In this document: positions 38,624-53,005 of the stretch, piece after piece
Layout: every line of letters begins with the position of its first letter
Numbering within the stretch: position 1 is the stretch's first letter
Assembly (NCBI GenBank): GCA_029783825.1
Contig: JAREIK010004366.1
Coordinates: 49,877-113,876, forward strand
Reading direction: 5' to 3'
DNA length: 64,000 nucleotides
Source of the DNA: Sapria himalayana
Taxonomy: Eukaryota; Streptophyta; Magnoliopsida; Malpighiales; Rafflesiaceae
Made by a program: the position numbers and the translations under genes
Notes under the pieces: generated by a model
What the model was told of the DNA's origin: nothing
What the model saw: only the letters and a program-made list of their open reading frames with translations
The model's database searches: none

Positions 38624-40456
38624 TTGTTACTGCTACACCACACACACATAGCGAGGGACCACAGTACACACGTGCACATATACTTGTCCATTTTGGTGTA
38701 GCATTTAGAGGGGCCAGCAAGTCCTGGCAACAGCCAGAAGTATGGGCCATTAGCTTGTAGAGGGCCCCACTAGCTAGCCGAGATGATAACATTCAGACAA
38801 CTGACGTGACCGAGCAAAGTGGTCGCGAGAAAACCCAGGAGTAGCTAGAAATGGGTCCCCCTAGCCCTATCAGGGAGCATAGAGGGCCACCCAACCATCT
38901 CCCAACAGGAGTAAGTGGGTAATCCATGATTAATAGGAGAGCTGGAAAAATCCGAAGAATCACCAAGTAGGGACAGTAAGCAATGGAGTCCAGACCAGCA
39001 ACATGGGAGCGAAAGATTCAAACTTGTAGTTTATGTTTGTAGTCTTATTAGTATTTTAGACTTTGTATGCACCATGTACTTGTAGAGACAGATCATGACA
39101 TACTCACACACACAATCTTGTCTGTTCTCTATGTAGCATGCAATGAGGGTAACTGGACCCATGAGCATCTCTAAGTGGGGCCCACTAATGCATTTTGTAA
39201 AACAAAATGCATTTTGTAAGTTGTGTGCCTAAATGATAAATAAAGTGTGTATTTTCCAAAAAAAAACAAAAAAAAACCATAAACCCGAAACTTTAAATCC
39301 TAAACCTTAACCCATAAACTATAACCCTAATCCATAAACCCTAAATCCTAAATCTCATGTTTTGCACTTTTATAATCAAATGAATAATTGTTAAATTTAA
39401 ATTGAAATTCACAACTTTTAGGAATGTCACAGATTTATCTTTTTGTATATGTAACACAAAGTCATGACTCAAGGGGTGAGTTATGGATTCGGTCACTTTC
39501 TTGCTTTAGATTATTGTAGCATTAGCAATGGTCATGATTGTATATTTTGTCTCTAGAACACAAAATCATATCGATGAGAATATGCCATAACTTGTGTCTC
39601 TCTGTTTAACATATTGTTATGGCACTAAGAATCATCATGAATACATATTTAATCACTATAATACTGGGTCACAGTATTGGATATGACCATAGCTTGTGCA
39701 TTTTATCTTTATATTGCAAAGTCATTGCACTAGGAATGATTGTAACTTTAGATTTTCCTCAAGAGCAAAAGTCATGACCCTAGAAATAGTTAAAGCTCGA
39801 GTACTACACTTTATAACTTTCTATAGCTAAAATTCATGTAATTGGAAATATCACTATGGCTTTTTCCTTTGATTTGTGAGCTCAAGTGTCAATATGCAAG
39901 ACTAATATTTAGAGCAATGATTAAAACCTTTTATACGGTTGAATATGATTCATTTACACCTTTTTGGGTATTGTGAGCTTGTATACATAACTCATTTAAT
40001 ATAAAAAGAAAGAAATGATTACTTTTCATATCCATGAGGATATAAAAAAAGGCTTAGACATGCCAATAAAATAAATTTTTTGATTCTTGATTTAAAGAGA
40101 GCCCATACTTCTTGCCCTACTCAAAATGCCCAGGGGCTAGTTTGTTCTAATAGGCTACAAGGTTGTTATTTTTTTAGAGGTGAACTATGTTTTAAAAAAA
40201 TTGCTTTGAGTGTGCGCATGAGAGATATTTTAGAAGAAATTACAATAATCAATATAACTAGCATCCTCAACAACTAGATATTTCTACACATAGGGGTACA
40301 ACTTTGGTTTAGTCTGTTAGCGTACATGAGTCAAATTACCTTTGATAGCCCAGTGATTCAACATCAAATATGATGAGACATAATAGAGATAAAGTAAAAG
40401 CTCCTATTATTTTGGTTAGAGCCTTAGCAATCATTCTAGAGTTGAGAGAGGAACAA
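38624..40456 (+). repeat. Non-satellite cassette, copy 2 (internally deleted)
   Basis: This is homologous to the cassettes at 2.1, 43.4 and 57.3 kb but only about 1.83 kb long. The part between 'gcattttgtaa' and 'ttgtaagttg' is missing: about 655 bp, equivalent to 43,994-44,650 of copy 3. At the break (39,191-39,220) the sequence 'gcattttgtaa' occurs twice, separated by 'aacaaaat'. The AATAAA hexamer (39,239-39,244), A-tract (39,258-39,276) and heptamer tract (39,277-39,353) are kept. An open frame shared by the other three copies carries a stop here (TTTAAC for TTGAAC near 39,606), which argues against coding function. Confidence 0.85.
39277..39353 (+). repeat. Heptameric telomere-like tract in cassette copy 2
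   Basis: This is a run of CCCTAAA-type 7-bp units with substitutions (CCATAAA, CCCTAAT, CCTAAAT), directly after the A-tract, as in copy 1 but on the plus strand. Confidence 0.82.
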
Positions 40457-43419
40457 AATAAATTATTTTAATTATTCAATATAATTTTAATTTTTATTTT
40501 AATTATTTATCAGTTTATTTTTATAGAAATATTAATTACAACATAAATTATTAGTGAGACAGATCTAATTTAAATTAAACCGGTATATCCTAAATAATAA
40601 AGAATAAATCTCATTTTTTTAATTTTAATTTTAAATATTCACATTTTATTATTTATTTGTTTATTTTTATATAAATATTAATTACAAATAAATTATTAGT
40701 TACACAAATATAATTTATATAAATTATTTTTCATCAAAAAATTATAGATAAGCTTTTTAAAAGAAAAAAAATTTCAAAACAAAAAATTATTATATAATAA
40801 TATATTTTGCTTTGCTTCTGAATCATTTTAGGTTTTGTAATTATATTATAATTGATATCTATCTTATTAATAATAGATTATTAATTTATTTTTTGATCAT
40901 TATTAGAATATTTATCAATAAAATTGTTTATATTGAATTTATATGATATATAAATATAATGATTATTATAACTAAATATTGAATTTACTTTTGAAAAAAA
41001 TTTAAATATTATTATATTTTCTACGGTTATAACCTTTGAAAATATCAAAAAAATATAAAAATAAATTTTTTGTTTTTTTATTTTTTAAATAAAACCTATA
41101 AACTACTAAATACATACACAGTTAAATAAGTAAACTTCTAGAACCCATAATGCATAAATACAGTAACCATTAAAGCGATATATAATACATAATAAATAAT
41201 AAATCTAATTTTTATTTCTATTTATTATAATTTTAAATATTCATTTTAATTATTTATTAGTTTATTTTTATAGAAATATTTATTACAAAATAAATTATGA
41301 GTGCGACAAATATAATTTAAAAAATTTATTTTTAATGGAATAATATATATACGCATATAAAAGAAGTAAAAATTTAAAAATTTAAAATTATTATCCAGTA
41401 ATATATTTTAATTTAATTTTGAATGAATTTGGGTTTTGTAAATATTTTTTAATTAATATCTATCTTTTTATTAAAAGTTTATTAATTTAATTATTGATCA
41501 TTATTATATTATTTATCAATAAGATTGTTTATATTGAATTTATATGATATATAATTATTAATATTATTATAACTAAATATTGTATTCATATTTCAAAAAA
41601 TTGTAAATTTTTAGATAATTTTTTAGTTATTTTATTTTTTAAATTAAACCTATAAACCACTAAAAGCCTAAAAACATAAATTGCTAAACTCCTAAATGAT
41701 TAAAACCTCTAAATACTTATTCCATTAAACTGGTATAGATTAATAATAAATCATCAATCTCATTTTAATTTTTATTCACTATAATTTTAAATTTTTATTT
41801 AATTATTTATCAGTTTATTTTTATAGAAATATTAATTATAAATAAATTTTTAGTGAGATAGATCTAATTTAAATTAAAATAGTATCCCTATATAATAAAT
41901 AATAAATCTCATTTTTTTAATTATAATTTTAAATATTCATTTTAATTATTTATTTGATTATTTATAAATAAATATTAATTACAGAATAAATTGAGCTAGA
42001 CAAAAATAAATTATATAAATTATTTTTCATCAAAAAATTATACATAAACTTTTTAAAAGAAAAAAAAAATTTAAAACAAAAAATTATTATATAGTAATAT
42101 ATTTTGATTTGCTTCTGAATCATTTCAGCTTTTATAATTATATTTTAATTGATATCTATCTTATTAATAATAGATTATTAATTTATTTTTTGATCATTAT
42201 TAGAATATTTATCAATAAAATTGTTTATATTGAATTTACATGATATATAATTATAAAGATTATTATAACTAAATATTATATTTACATTTGAAAATAATTT
42301 AAATATTATTATATTTTTAAAGGTTATCATATTTGAAAATGAGATAAAATCATAAAAATAAATTTTTTGTTATTTTATTGTATATATAAAACCTATAAAC
42401 TAATAAATGCCTAAATGCTTAAATCATTAACCTTCTAAACCCCAAAACCCCAAAACCCATAAATACTTAAGCCTTTAAACCATCTTTAAAGGTTTTGTAT
42501 TTATAAATAATATATAAATATCTATCAATATATAATAGTTTATTAATTTATTTTTTGATCATTATTATATTTATATTTATATTTAGTTTATTAATATCTA
42601 TCAATAAAATTGTTAATTTTTAATTTACATTATATATAATTATTAAGTTTATTATAACTAAATATTGTATTCACATTTGAAAAAAATTTAAAAATTATTA
42701 TATTTATCAAGGTTATAACCTTCAAAATTGATATAAAATTTGAAAAATAATTTTTTTGTAATTTTATTATTTAAATAAAACATATAACCTACTAAATGCA
42801 TAAACACTTAAATCACTAAACTCCTAAACTCTTAAATACTTAAACCATTAAACCAGTATACCCTAAATAATTAATCATATATGTCATTTTTATTTGTATT
42901 CATTATAATTTCAATATTCATTTTAATTATTTATTATTTTATTTTTATAAAAATATTATTTGCAAAATAAAATTATGAATGAGAAAAATATAATTTAAAT
43001 AATTTATCTTCATCAAAAAAATTTATAAGCTTATAAAAAGAATCAAAATTTTAAAAATAAAAAATAATTATTTAGTAATATATTTTACTTTGATTTTGAA
43101 TCTTTTAGGCTTTGCAAATATATCTAAATTAATATATATCTTATTAATAATAGTTTATTAATCTATTTTATGATCAATATTATAATATCGATCAATAAAA
43201 TTATTTATATTGAATTTACATGATATTTAATTTTTATGATTATTATAAGTAAATATTGTATTGACATTTGAAAAAAAATTAAAAATTATAATATTTTCAA
43301 AGGATATAACCTTGAAAATTAGAAAAAATCTTAAAAAAAAATTTTTTGTTATTTAATTATTTAAATAAAACCTATAAATCACAAAATAGCTAAATACTTA
43401 AATTACTAAACTCTTACCC
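40457..43419 (+). repeat. AT-rich satellite array, forward, P-Q-BB-CC-DD
   Basis: This gene-free array has palindrome cores near 41,012, 42,308, 42,702 and 43,294. The core expected near 41,600 between P and Q is deleted: 'caaaaaattgtaaatttttag' runs straight into the A-rich spacer. Together with the next cassette this block duplicates 36.2-38.6 kb plus the preceding cassette, with a period of about 4.8 kb. Confidence 0.92.
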
Positions 43420-44161
43420 CCTGATACTGCTGCACAACACACACATAGCGACGTACCACAGTACACACGTGCACATATCTTGTCAATTTTGGTGTAGCAT
43501 TTAGAGTGGCCTGCAAGTCCTGGAAGCAACCAGAAGTATGGGCCACTAGCATGTAGATGGCCCCACTAGCAAGCCGGGATGATAATATTCAGACAACTGA
43601 CGAGTAGAACAAAGTGGTCAGAGTAAACCCAGTAGTTGCTAGGAGTGGGTCCCACCAGTCCTATCGGGCAGCATAGAGGCCCACCCAACCATCACCCAAC
43701 AGGAGTAGCGGATAATCCAAAATTAATTGGAGAGCCGGCAATATCCGAAGCATCACCAAGCAGGGCTAGTAAGCAATGGAGTCCAGACTAGCCACACGGG
43801 TGCTAAAGATTCAAACTTATAGTTTATGTTTGTAGTCTTAATTGTATTTTTGACTTTGTATGCACCATGAACTTGCAGAGACGGATCATGACATACTCAC
43901 ACACAAAATCTTGTCTGTTCTCTATGTAGCATGCAATGAGGGCAACTGGACCCATTAGTATCTCTAAGTGGAGCCCACTAATGCATTTTGTAAATACACA
44001 TTAGGCGATGCTACACTCACGGGAGCAGAAGACCCATCTTTATAGAATTTTGTAATTTTACTTGTATTCTAGCTTTGTTGTACGCGTAGATAATTAGACT
44101 ATGAGATGGAGCTCATCACACATGCACACCGATGCATGCATATTTTTTGATATTTTGTCAG

Positions 44162-44518
44162 TGCAACATACAGCCCCTTCTTGGAGCTCGAGGAGGAAGC
44201 ATTCTAACCCAAGAGATACTTTTTTGAGGATCATTGGAGCAAAAGAATGTGGAATTCAGAGGTTAGAATGAATTGACAAAGTGCCGTAGATATGGACTTG
44301 TGGATTTATGGGTATTTAGTTTTACATGTATTCCATTGTATAGCAAAGATATAGGAAAACGCTTGATGTTGCATGCACACACATGTACAATCTTATATTT
44401 TCATAGTTTTAATATGGTGCATCGTTAAGGTTCCTCCAAAAGGTTTTGTCAAATCAGAATGGAAAGGTCGCAGTGTGCATAAAGACTCAATGCCAACTCT
44501 AAAGTCGGGGAATTCCAG
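44162..44518 (+). other. Exon-like pieces inside cassette copy 3
   Basis: Two segments are bounded by plausible plant splice signals. The first is 44,162-44,261, after TTGTCAG and before GTTAGAATG. The second is 44,430-44,518, after GTTAAG and before GTGATTTTAG. They are the better-conserved parts of this region in copies 1, 3 and 4. The joined frame meets stops, and I recognise no protein family. This could be a captured gene fragment or chance. The acceptor AG of the first piece is GG in copies 1 and 4. Confidence 0.22.
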
Positions 44519-44708
44519 GTGATTTTAGTTGTATTCTTACACTTGGAATTATTAGGCTTTATGTTTTTTTATATATTTTATGCATAGAATCATTAAGGTG
44601 CGTAGGATTTGCTGGGCTGGCCTAAATTAGTCAGCTTTTTAGTCTCTTGTAAGTTGTATGCCTAAATGATAATTAAAGTGTGTATTTCCAAAAAAAAAAC
44701 AAAAATAA

Positions 44709-44785
44709 ACATAAAATCTAAACTTTAAATCAGAAACTTTAAACGATAAACTATAACCCTACTAGATAAACCCTAAATCCTAAAT
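44709..44785 (+). repeat. Heptameric telomere-like tract in cassette copy 3
   Basis: This is homologous to 3,171-3,253 and more decayed, with units such as CCCTAAA and CTATAAC. It follows the A-tract. Confidence 0.75.
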
Positions 44786-47700
44786 CTCATGTTTTGCACT
44801 TTTATAATCAAATGACTAATAGTTAAATTTAAATTGAAATTCACAACTTTTAGGACTGTCACAGGTTTATCTTTTTGTATATGTAACACAAAGTCATGAC
44901 TCAAGGGGTGAGTTATAAATTCAGTCTCATTCTTGCTTTAGATTATTCTAGCATTAGCAATGGTCATGATTATATATTTTGTCTCTAAAACACAAAATCA
45001 TATCGATGAGAATATGCCATAACTTGTGTCTCTCTGTTGAACATATTGTTATGGCACTAAGAATGATCATGAATACATATTTAATCACTATAATACTGGG
45101 TAATAGTATTGGATATGACCATAGCTTCTGCATCTTATCTTTATATTGCAAAGTCATTGCACTAGGAATGATTGTAGCTTTGGACATTCCTCAAGGGCAA
45201 AAGTCATGACCCTAGAAATAGTTAAAGCTCGAGTACTACTCTTTATAACTTTATATATCTAAAATTCTTGGGATTGAAATATCACTATAGCTTTTTCATT
45301 TGATTTGTGACCTCAAGTGTCAATATGCAAGACTATTATTTTGAGCAATGATTAAAACCTTTTATACATTTGAATATGATTCATTTACACCTTTTTGGGT
45401 ATTGTGAGCTTGTATACATAACTCATTTAATATAAAAAAAAGAAATGATACTTTTCATATCGATTAGGATATAAAAAAAAGGCTTAGACATGCCAATAAA
45501 ATAAATTTTTTGATTCTTGATTGAAAGAGAGCCCATACTTCCTGCCTTGCTCAAACCACCCTGGGGCTAGTCTGTTCTAATAGGCTACAAGGTGGTTATA
45601 TTTTTAGAGGTGAACTATGTTTTAAAAAAATTGCTTTGAGTCTGTGCATGAGAAATATTTTTGAAGAAATTACAATAAACAATATAAATAACATCCTCAA
45701 CAACTAGCTATTTCAACACATAGGGGGACAACTTTGGGTTAGTCTGTTAGCGTATATGAGTAAAATTACCTTTGATAGCCCAGTGATTCAACATCAAATA
45801 TGATGAGACATAATAGAGATAAAGTAAAAGCTCCTATTATTTTGGTTAGAGCTTTAGAAATCATTTTAGAATTCAGAGAGGAAAAAAATAAATTATTTTA
45901 AATATTCAATATAATTTTAATTATTATTTTAATTAATTATCATTTATTTTTATAAAAATATTAATTACAAAATAAATTATTACTGAGACAGATCTAATTT
46001 AAATTAAACCGGTACATGCTAAATAATAAAGAATAAATCTCATTTCTTTTCCATTTAAATTTTAAATATTCAAATTTAATTATTTATTTGTTTATTTTTA
46101 TATAAATATTAATTACAAAATAAATTATGAGTTACACAAATATAATTTATATAAATTATTTTTCATCAAAATAATATAGATAAACATTTTAAAAGAAAAA
46201 AAAATTTCAAAACAAAAAGTTAATATATAGTAATATATTTTGCTTTTCTTCTGAATCATTTTAGGTTTTGTAATTATATTATAATTGATATCTATCTTAT
46301 TAATAATAGATTATTAATTTAATTTTTGATCATTATTAGAATATTTATCAATAAAATAGTTATATTGAATTTATATCATATATATATATAATGATTATTA
46401 TAACTAAATATTGAATTCACTTTTGAAAAAAATTAAAAAATTATTATATTTTCAAAGGTTATAACCTTAAAAAATGAGAAGAAATAATAAAAATAATTTT
46501 TTGTTATTTCATTTTTTAAATAAAACCTATAAATCATTAAATGCTTACTTACTTAAAATAGTAAGCTCATAAATTCCGAAACCCCTAAATACATTAACCT
46601 TTTAACAACTATATACTACATAATAAATAATAAATCTCATTTTTATTTCTATTTATTATAATTTTAAATATTCATTTTAATTATTTATAGTTTAATTTTT
46701 TAGAAAAATTAATTACAAAGTAAATTTCGAGTGAGACAAATATTATATTAAATAATTTATTTTTTTTAAATATATGCTTATAAAAAGAAGGAAAATTATA
46801 AAAATTAAGTATTATTATTTAGTGATATATTTTGATTTGATTTTGAATCAATTTGTGTTATGTAAATATATTTTTATTAATATTTATATTATTAATAATA
46901 GTTTATTAATTTAATTTTTGATCATATTATAATATCTATCATTAAAATTATTTATATTGAATTTATATGATATATAATTAGTAAAATTAATATAATTATA
47001 CATGGTATTCACATTTCAAAAAATTTTAAAAATTATTTTCTTTTCAAAGGTTATAACCTTTGAAAATAAAAAAAAATCTAAAAAAAAAATTTTTATTTTT
47101 ATTATATAAATAAAACCTATAAACCACTAAATACCTAAAAACATAAATTCATAAACTCCTAAATGACAAAACTCCTAAATAATCAAACCATTAAACTGGG
47201 ATAACACATATAATAAATCATATATCTCAATTTAATTTGTATTCATTATAATTTTAAATATTCATTTTAATTATTTATTAGTTTTTTTTATAGAAATATT
47301 AATTACAAAATAAATAATAAGCGTGACAACTATAATTTTAATAATTTATTTTTAATTAAAAAAATATATATAAGCTTAATAAAAAGAAGTACAGATTTAA
47401 AAACAAAAAATTATTATTTAGTAATATATTTTACTTTGATTTTGAATCATTATATATAGGTTTTGCAATTATATTTTAATTGCTATCAATCTTATTAAGA
47501 ATAGTTTATTAATTTATTATTTGATCAATTTTATAATATCCAACAATAAAATTACTTATATTGAATTTAAATGTCTTATAATTATTAAGATTATTAAAAC
47601 TAAATATTATATTTACATTTGAAAAAAATTTAAAAATTATTATATTTTAAAAGGTTATAACCTTCAAAAATGATAAAAAATCACAAAAATAATTTTTTTA

Positions 47701-50700
47701 TTATTTTATTATTTAAATAAAACTTATAAACCACTAAATGCCTAAACATTTAAATCACTAGACTTCTAAACCCCAAAACCCCCTAAATACTTAAACCATT
47801 AAACCTATATAACCTAAATAATAAATAATAAATCTTATTTTTATTTGTATTCATTATAATTTTAAATATTCATTTTAATTATTTTTTAGTTTATTTTTAT
47901 AGAAATATTAATTACACAATAAATAATGAGTGAGACATATATAATTTAAATAAATTATTTTTTATGAAAAAAAATATAAGCTTATAAAAATAAACAAAAT
48001 TTCAAAAATTTAAAATTTTATTTAGTAATATAATTACTTTGATTTTGAATTATTTTGGGTTCTGCAAATATATTTTAATTAATATTTGTCTTATTAATAA
48101 TAGTTTATTAATTTATTTGTTGATCATCAAAATAATATATATTAATTAATTTTTTTATACTGAATTTACATCAAATATAATTATTAAGATTATTATAACA
48201 AAGTATCGTATTCATATTTTAGAACTATTAAAAAATTATTATATTTTCAAAGGTTATAACCTTTGAAAATCACGAAAATTCATAAAAATAAATTTTTTGT
48301 TATTTCATTGATTAAATAAAACCTTTAAATCAATAAATAAAACCTATATGTGTAAACATATAAATCAATAATTTCATTAACCCCAAAACCACAATAAACT
48401 TAAACCATTAAATAGGTATACCCTATATAATAAATCATAAATCTCATTTTTATTAGTATTCATTATATTTTATAAATACATTTTAATTATTTATTAATTT
48501 ATTTATTTTGAAATATAATTAAAAAATAAATTAATAGTGAGACAAATATAATTTAAATAATTTATTTCTCATCAAAAAATATATAAGCTTATAAATGGAT
48601 ACAAAAATTTAAAAATTTAAAATTAATATTTAGTAAAATATTTAACTTTGATTTTGAATCATTTTAGGTTTTGCAAATATATTTTAAACAATTTTTATCT
48701 TATTAATAATTGTTTATTAATCTTTTGTATGATCAGTATTATAATATATATCAATATTATTGTTTATATTGAATTTACATGATATATAATTGTTAAGATT
48801 ATCATAACTAAATATAGTATTCACATTTAAAAAAATTTAAAAATTGTTATAGTTTCTAATGTTATATCATTCAAAAATGAGAACAAATAACAAAAAAAAT
48901 ATTTTTGCTATTTTATTTTTTAAATAAAATCAATAAACAACTAAATACCTAAACACTTAAATCACTAAATACTTAAATCCCAAAACTCCTAAATATATAA
49001 TCTTTTAAACCTGTATATTTTATCTTATTAATAATAGTTTTATTTAATATCTATCTTATTAATATATTTTACTTTGATTTTGAATCATTTTAGGTTTTGC
49101 AAATAAATTTTATTTAATATCTATCTTATTAATAATAGTTTATTAATTTATTTTATTATCGTCATCATAATATCTATAAAAATTATTTATATGAATTTAC
49201 ATAATATATAATTATTTAGATTATTATAACAAAATAATATGTTCACATTTTAAAAAAATTTAAAAATTATTATGTTGTCAAAGGTTATAACCTTTGAAAA
49301 TAAGAAAAAATAAAAAAATAAATTTTTTGTATATTAGATTTTTTAAAAAAATCTATAAACCACAAAATACCTAAATTCTTAATGACTAAACTCTAAACCC
49401 TGAAGCCCATAAATACATAAGCCTTTAAATTAGTTTACTCTGAATAAAAAATAATAAATCTCATTTTTATTAGTATTCATTATAATTTTAAATATTCATT
49501 TTAAATTATTAATCAGTTTATTTTTATAGAAATATTAATTACAAATAAATTATTTCTGAGATAGATATAATATAATTAATTTATTTTTCATCAAAAAAAT
49601 ATAATATCATAAAAAGATGAAAAATTTTTAAAACAAAATATTATTATTTTGTAATTTATTTTACTTTAATTTTGAATAATTTTAGATTTTGCAATTATAT
49701 TTTAATTTATATCATTCTAATTAATAATAGTTTATTAAAATTATTTATTGATCATTATTATAATATCTATTAAAAAAATTATTCATATTGATTTTACATT
49801 ATATATAATTAACAAGGTTATTATAACTAAATATTATATTCACATTTTAAAAAAAATTGAAAATTATTATATTTTCAAGGGTTATAACCTTCAAAAATTA
49901 GATAATATCAATTAAGGCATAAACAGTTAAATGACTAATACACAAAACACCAAAATACTTAAACCATTAAACATGTATATGGTGAATAATAAATAATAAA
50001 TCTCAATTTAATTTGTATTCAGTATAATTTTAAATATTTATTTTAATTATATATTTGTTTTTTTATAGAATTATAAATTACAAAATAAATTATGAGGAAG
50101 ACAAATATAATTTAAATAATTTATTTTTAATAACAAAAATATAAACTTATAAAAAAGCAGATTATTAAAAAAAATTATTATTTAGTAATATATACTTTGA
50201 TTTTGAATAAATTTAGATTTTGCAAATAAGTTTTAAATAATATCTATCTAAATAATAATTGTTTATTAATTTATTTATTGAAAATTCTTATAATATCTAG
50301 CAATGTGAATATTTATATTGAATTTAAATGTCTTATATTTATTAAGATTATTATAACTAAATATTATATTTACATTTGAAAAAAATTTAGAAATTTTTAT
50401 ATTTTCAAAGGTTATAACCTTCAAAAATTAGAAAAAAAATAAAAATAAATTTTTTGTTATATCATTGTTTAAATAAAACTTATAGACCACTAAATGCATA
50501 AACACTTAAATCTATAAACTCCTAAACACAAAAGCCCGTGAATACTTAAAACTTTAAACTCGTAAACCATAAATATAATTTAAATAATTTATTTTTCATC
50601 AAAAAAAATATAATCTTATAAAATGAGGCAAAAATTAAAAAACAAAAATTATTATTTAGTAATAAATTTACTTTGATTTCTGATCATTTTAGTTTTTGTA

Positions 50701-53005
50701 ATTAAATTTTAATTTATATATATATAATATTAATAATAGTTTATTAATTTATTTTTTGATAATTGATATAATTTAGTTTCTATTATATATTATTATAATA
50801 ATTATTATTACTATATATTGTATTCACATTTTTAAAAATTTTAAATTATTATATTTTCAAAGGTTATAATCTTTCAAAATTTGAAAAAATATCAAAAATA
50901 ATTTATTTGTTATTTCATTGTTTAAATAAAACATATAAACTACTAAATGCCGAAATACTTAAATGAATAAATTCTAAATCTCAAAACCTAAAATATATAA
51001 TTTTTTAATCAGATATATCCTAAATAATAAACAATAAATCTCATTTTTATTTTTTTCATTATAATTTTAAATATTCATTTTAATTATTATTTGTTTATTT
51101 TTATATAAATATTAATTACAAAATAAATTATGAGTTAGACACTTATAATAATATAAATTATTTTTCATCAAAAAAAATATAGATAAACTTTATAAAAGAA
51201 AAAAAAATTAAAAACAAAAAATTATTATATAATAATATAATTTGCTTTGCTTCTGAATCTTTAATGGTTTTGTAATTATATTTTAATTGATATCTATCTT
51301 ATTAATAATAGATTATTAATTTATTTTTTGATCATTATTAAATATCTATCAATAAAATTATTTAAATTGAATTTATATGAAATATAAATATAATGATTAT
51401 TATTACTAAATATTGAATTCACTATTGAAAAAATTAAAAAATTATTATATTTTCAAAGTTTATAAGATTTGAAAATATCAAAAAATAGGAAAAATAAATT
51501 TTTTGTTTATTTATTTTTTAAATAAAACATATAACCACTAAATGCATACACAGTTCAATCAGTAAACTTATAAACCTCGTAATGACTAAATACATAAACC
51601 ATTAAACCCCGATATACTACTTAATAATTAATAAATCTAATTTTTATTTCTATTTATTATAATATTAAATATTTATTTTAATTATTTATTAGTTTATTCT
51701 ATAGAAATATTTATTACAAAATAAATTATGAGTGCGAGAAATATAATTTAAATAATTTTTTTTAATCAATAAAAGTATTTACGCTTATAAAGAAGTATAA
51801 ATTTAAAATTAAAAATTATTATCAAGTAATATAGTTACTTTAATTTGAATCAATTTGGGTTTTGTAAATATTTTTTAATTAATATTCTATCTTAATATTA
51901 ATAAGTTATAAATTTAATTTTGATCATTATTATAATATCTATCAATAAAATTATTTATATTAAATTTATATGATATATAATTATTAATATTATTATAACA
52001 AAATATTATATTTAAAGTTCAAAAAATTTTAAATATTATTATATTTTCAAATGTTATAACCAATAAAATGATAAAAATTATAGAAATTTTTTTGTTATTT
52101 TATTTTTTAAAATAAAACTTATAAACCACTAAAAGCATAAAAAATAAATCGCTAAACATCTAACGATAAAACATATAAATACTTAAATCATTAAACTTGT
52201 ATACATTAATAATAAATCATAAATCTCATTTTAATTTTTATTCAGTGTAATTTTAAATTTTTATTTTAATTATTTATAAATTTATTTTATAGAAATATTA
52301 ATTACAAAAAAATTATTAGTGAGACAGATCTATTTTATATAATTTATTTTTTATCAAAAAAAAATATATATGCTTATAAAAAGAGGCAAATTTTAAAAAC
52401 AAAGATGTATTATTTTGTAATATATTTTATTGCATTTTGAATCATTTTAGTTTTTGTAATATATTTTATTTTATATCATTCTTATAATAATAGTTTAATA
52501 ATTTTTTATTGATCATTATATAATATCTATTAATAAAATTATTTATATTGAGTTTAGATTATATATAATTATTAAGAATATTATAACTAAATATTATATT
52601 AACATTTAAAAAAAATTAAAAATTATTATATTTTCAAAAATTACTTAAGTCCTAACACTTAAATCACAAAACCCCAAAACCTATATACTTAAACCATTAA
52701 ACTAGTATATCGTGTATAATAAATAATAATCTCAATTTTATTTGTATTCATTATATTTTTAAAAATTCATTTAATTATTTATTAGTTTATTTTTATAGAA
52801 TTATAAATTAAAAATAAATTATGTGGAAGACAAATATAATTTAAATAATTTACTTTTAATAACAAAAAATATAAACTTATAAAAAGAACAAAACATCAAA
52901 AAAATTATTATTTAGTATTATATTTTATTTTGATTTTGAATAAATTTACATTTTGCAAATATATTTTAAAAAATATCTATCTTATAATAATAGTTTATTA
53001 ATTTA

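Larger units (their letters stand above)
43420..45890 (+). repeat. Non-satellite cassette, copy 3
   Basis: This copy of about 2.47 kb is full length. It contains the leading 600-bp segment (43,420-43,993) and the exon-like segment (about 43,994-44,650). The 3' end hexamer has changed to AATTAAA (near 44,671), followed by an A-tract at about 44,691-44,705. The heptamer tract (44,709-44,785) and the trailing 1.1-kb segment follow. It starts the clearest full HOR period, ending at copy 4 13.9 kb later. Short open frames on both strands have no recognisable domain. Confidence 0.85.

Noticed and set aside
40080..40277. 65-codon open frame in cassette copy 2
   Set aside because: It is not kept in the other cassettes and has no motif.
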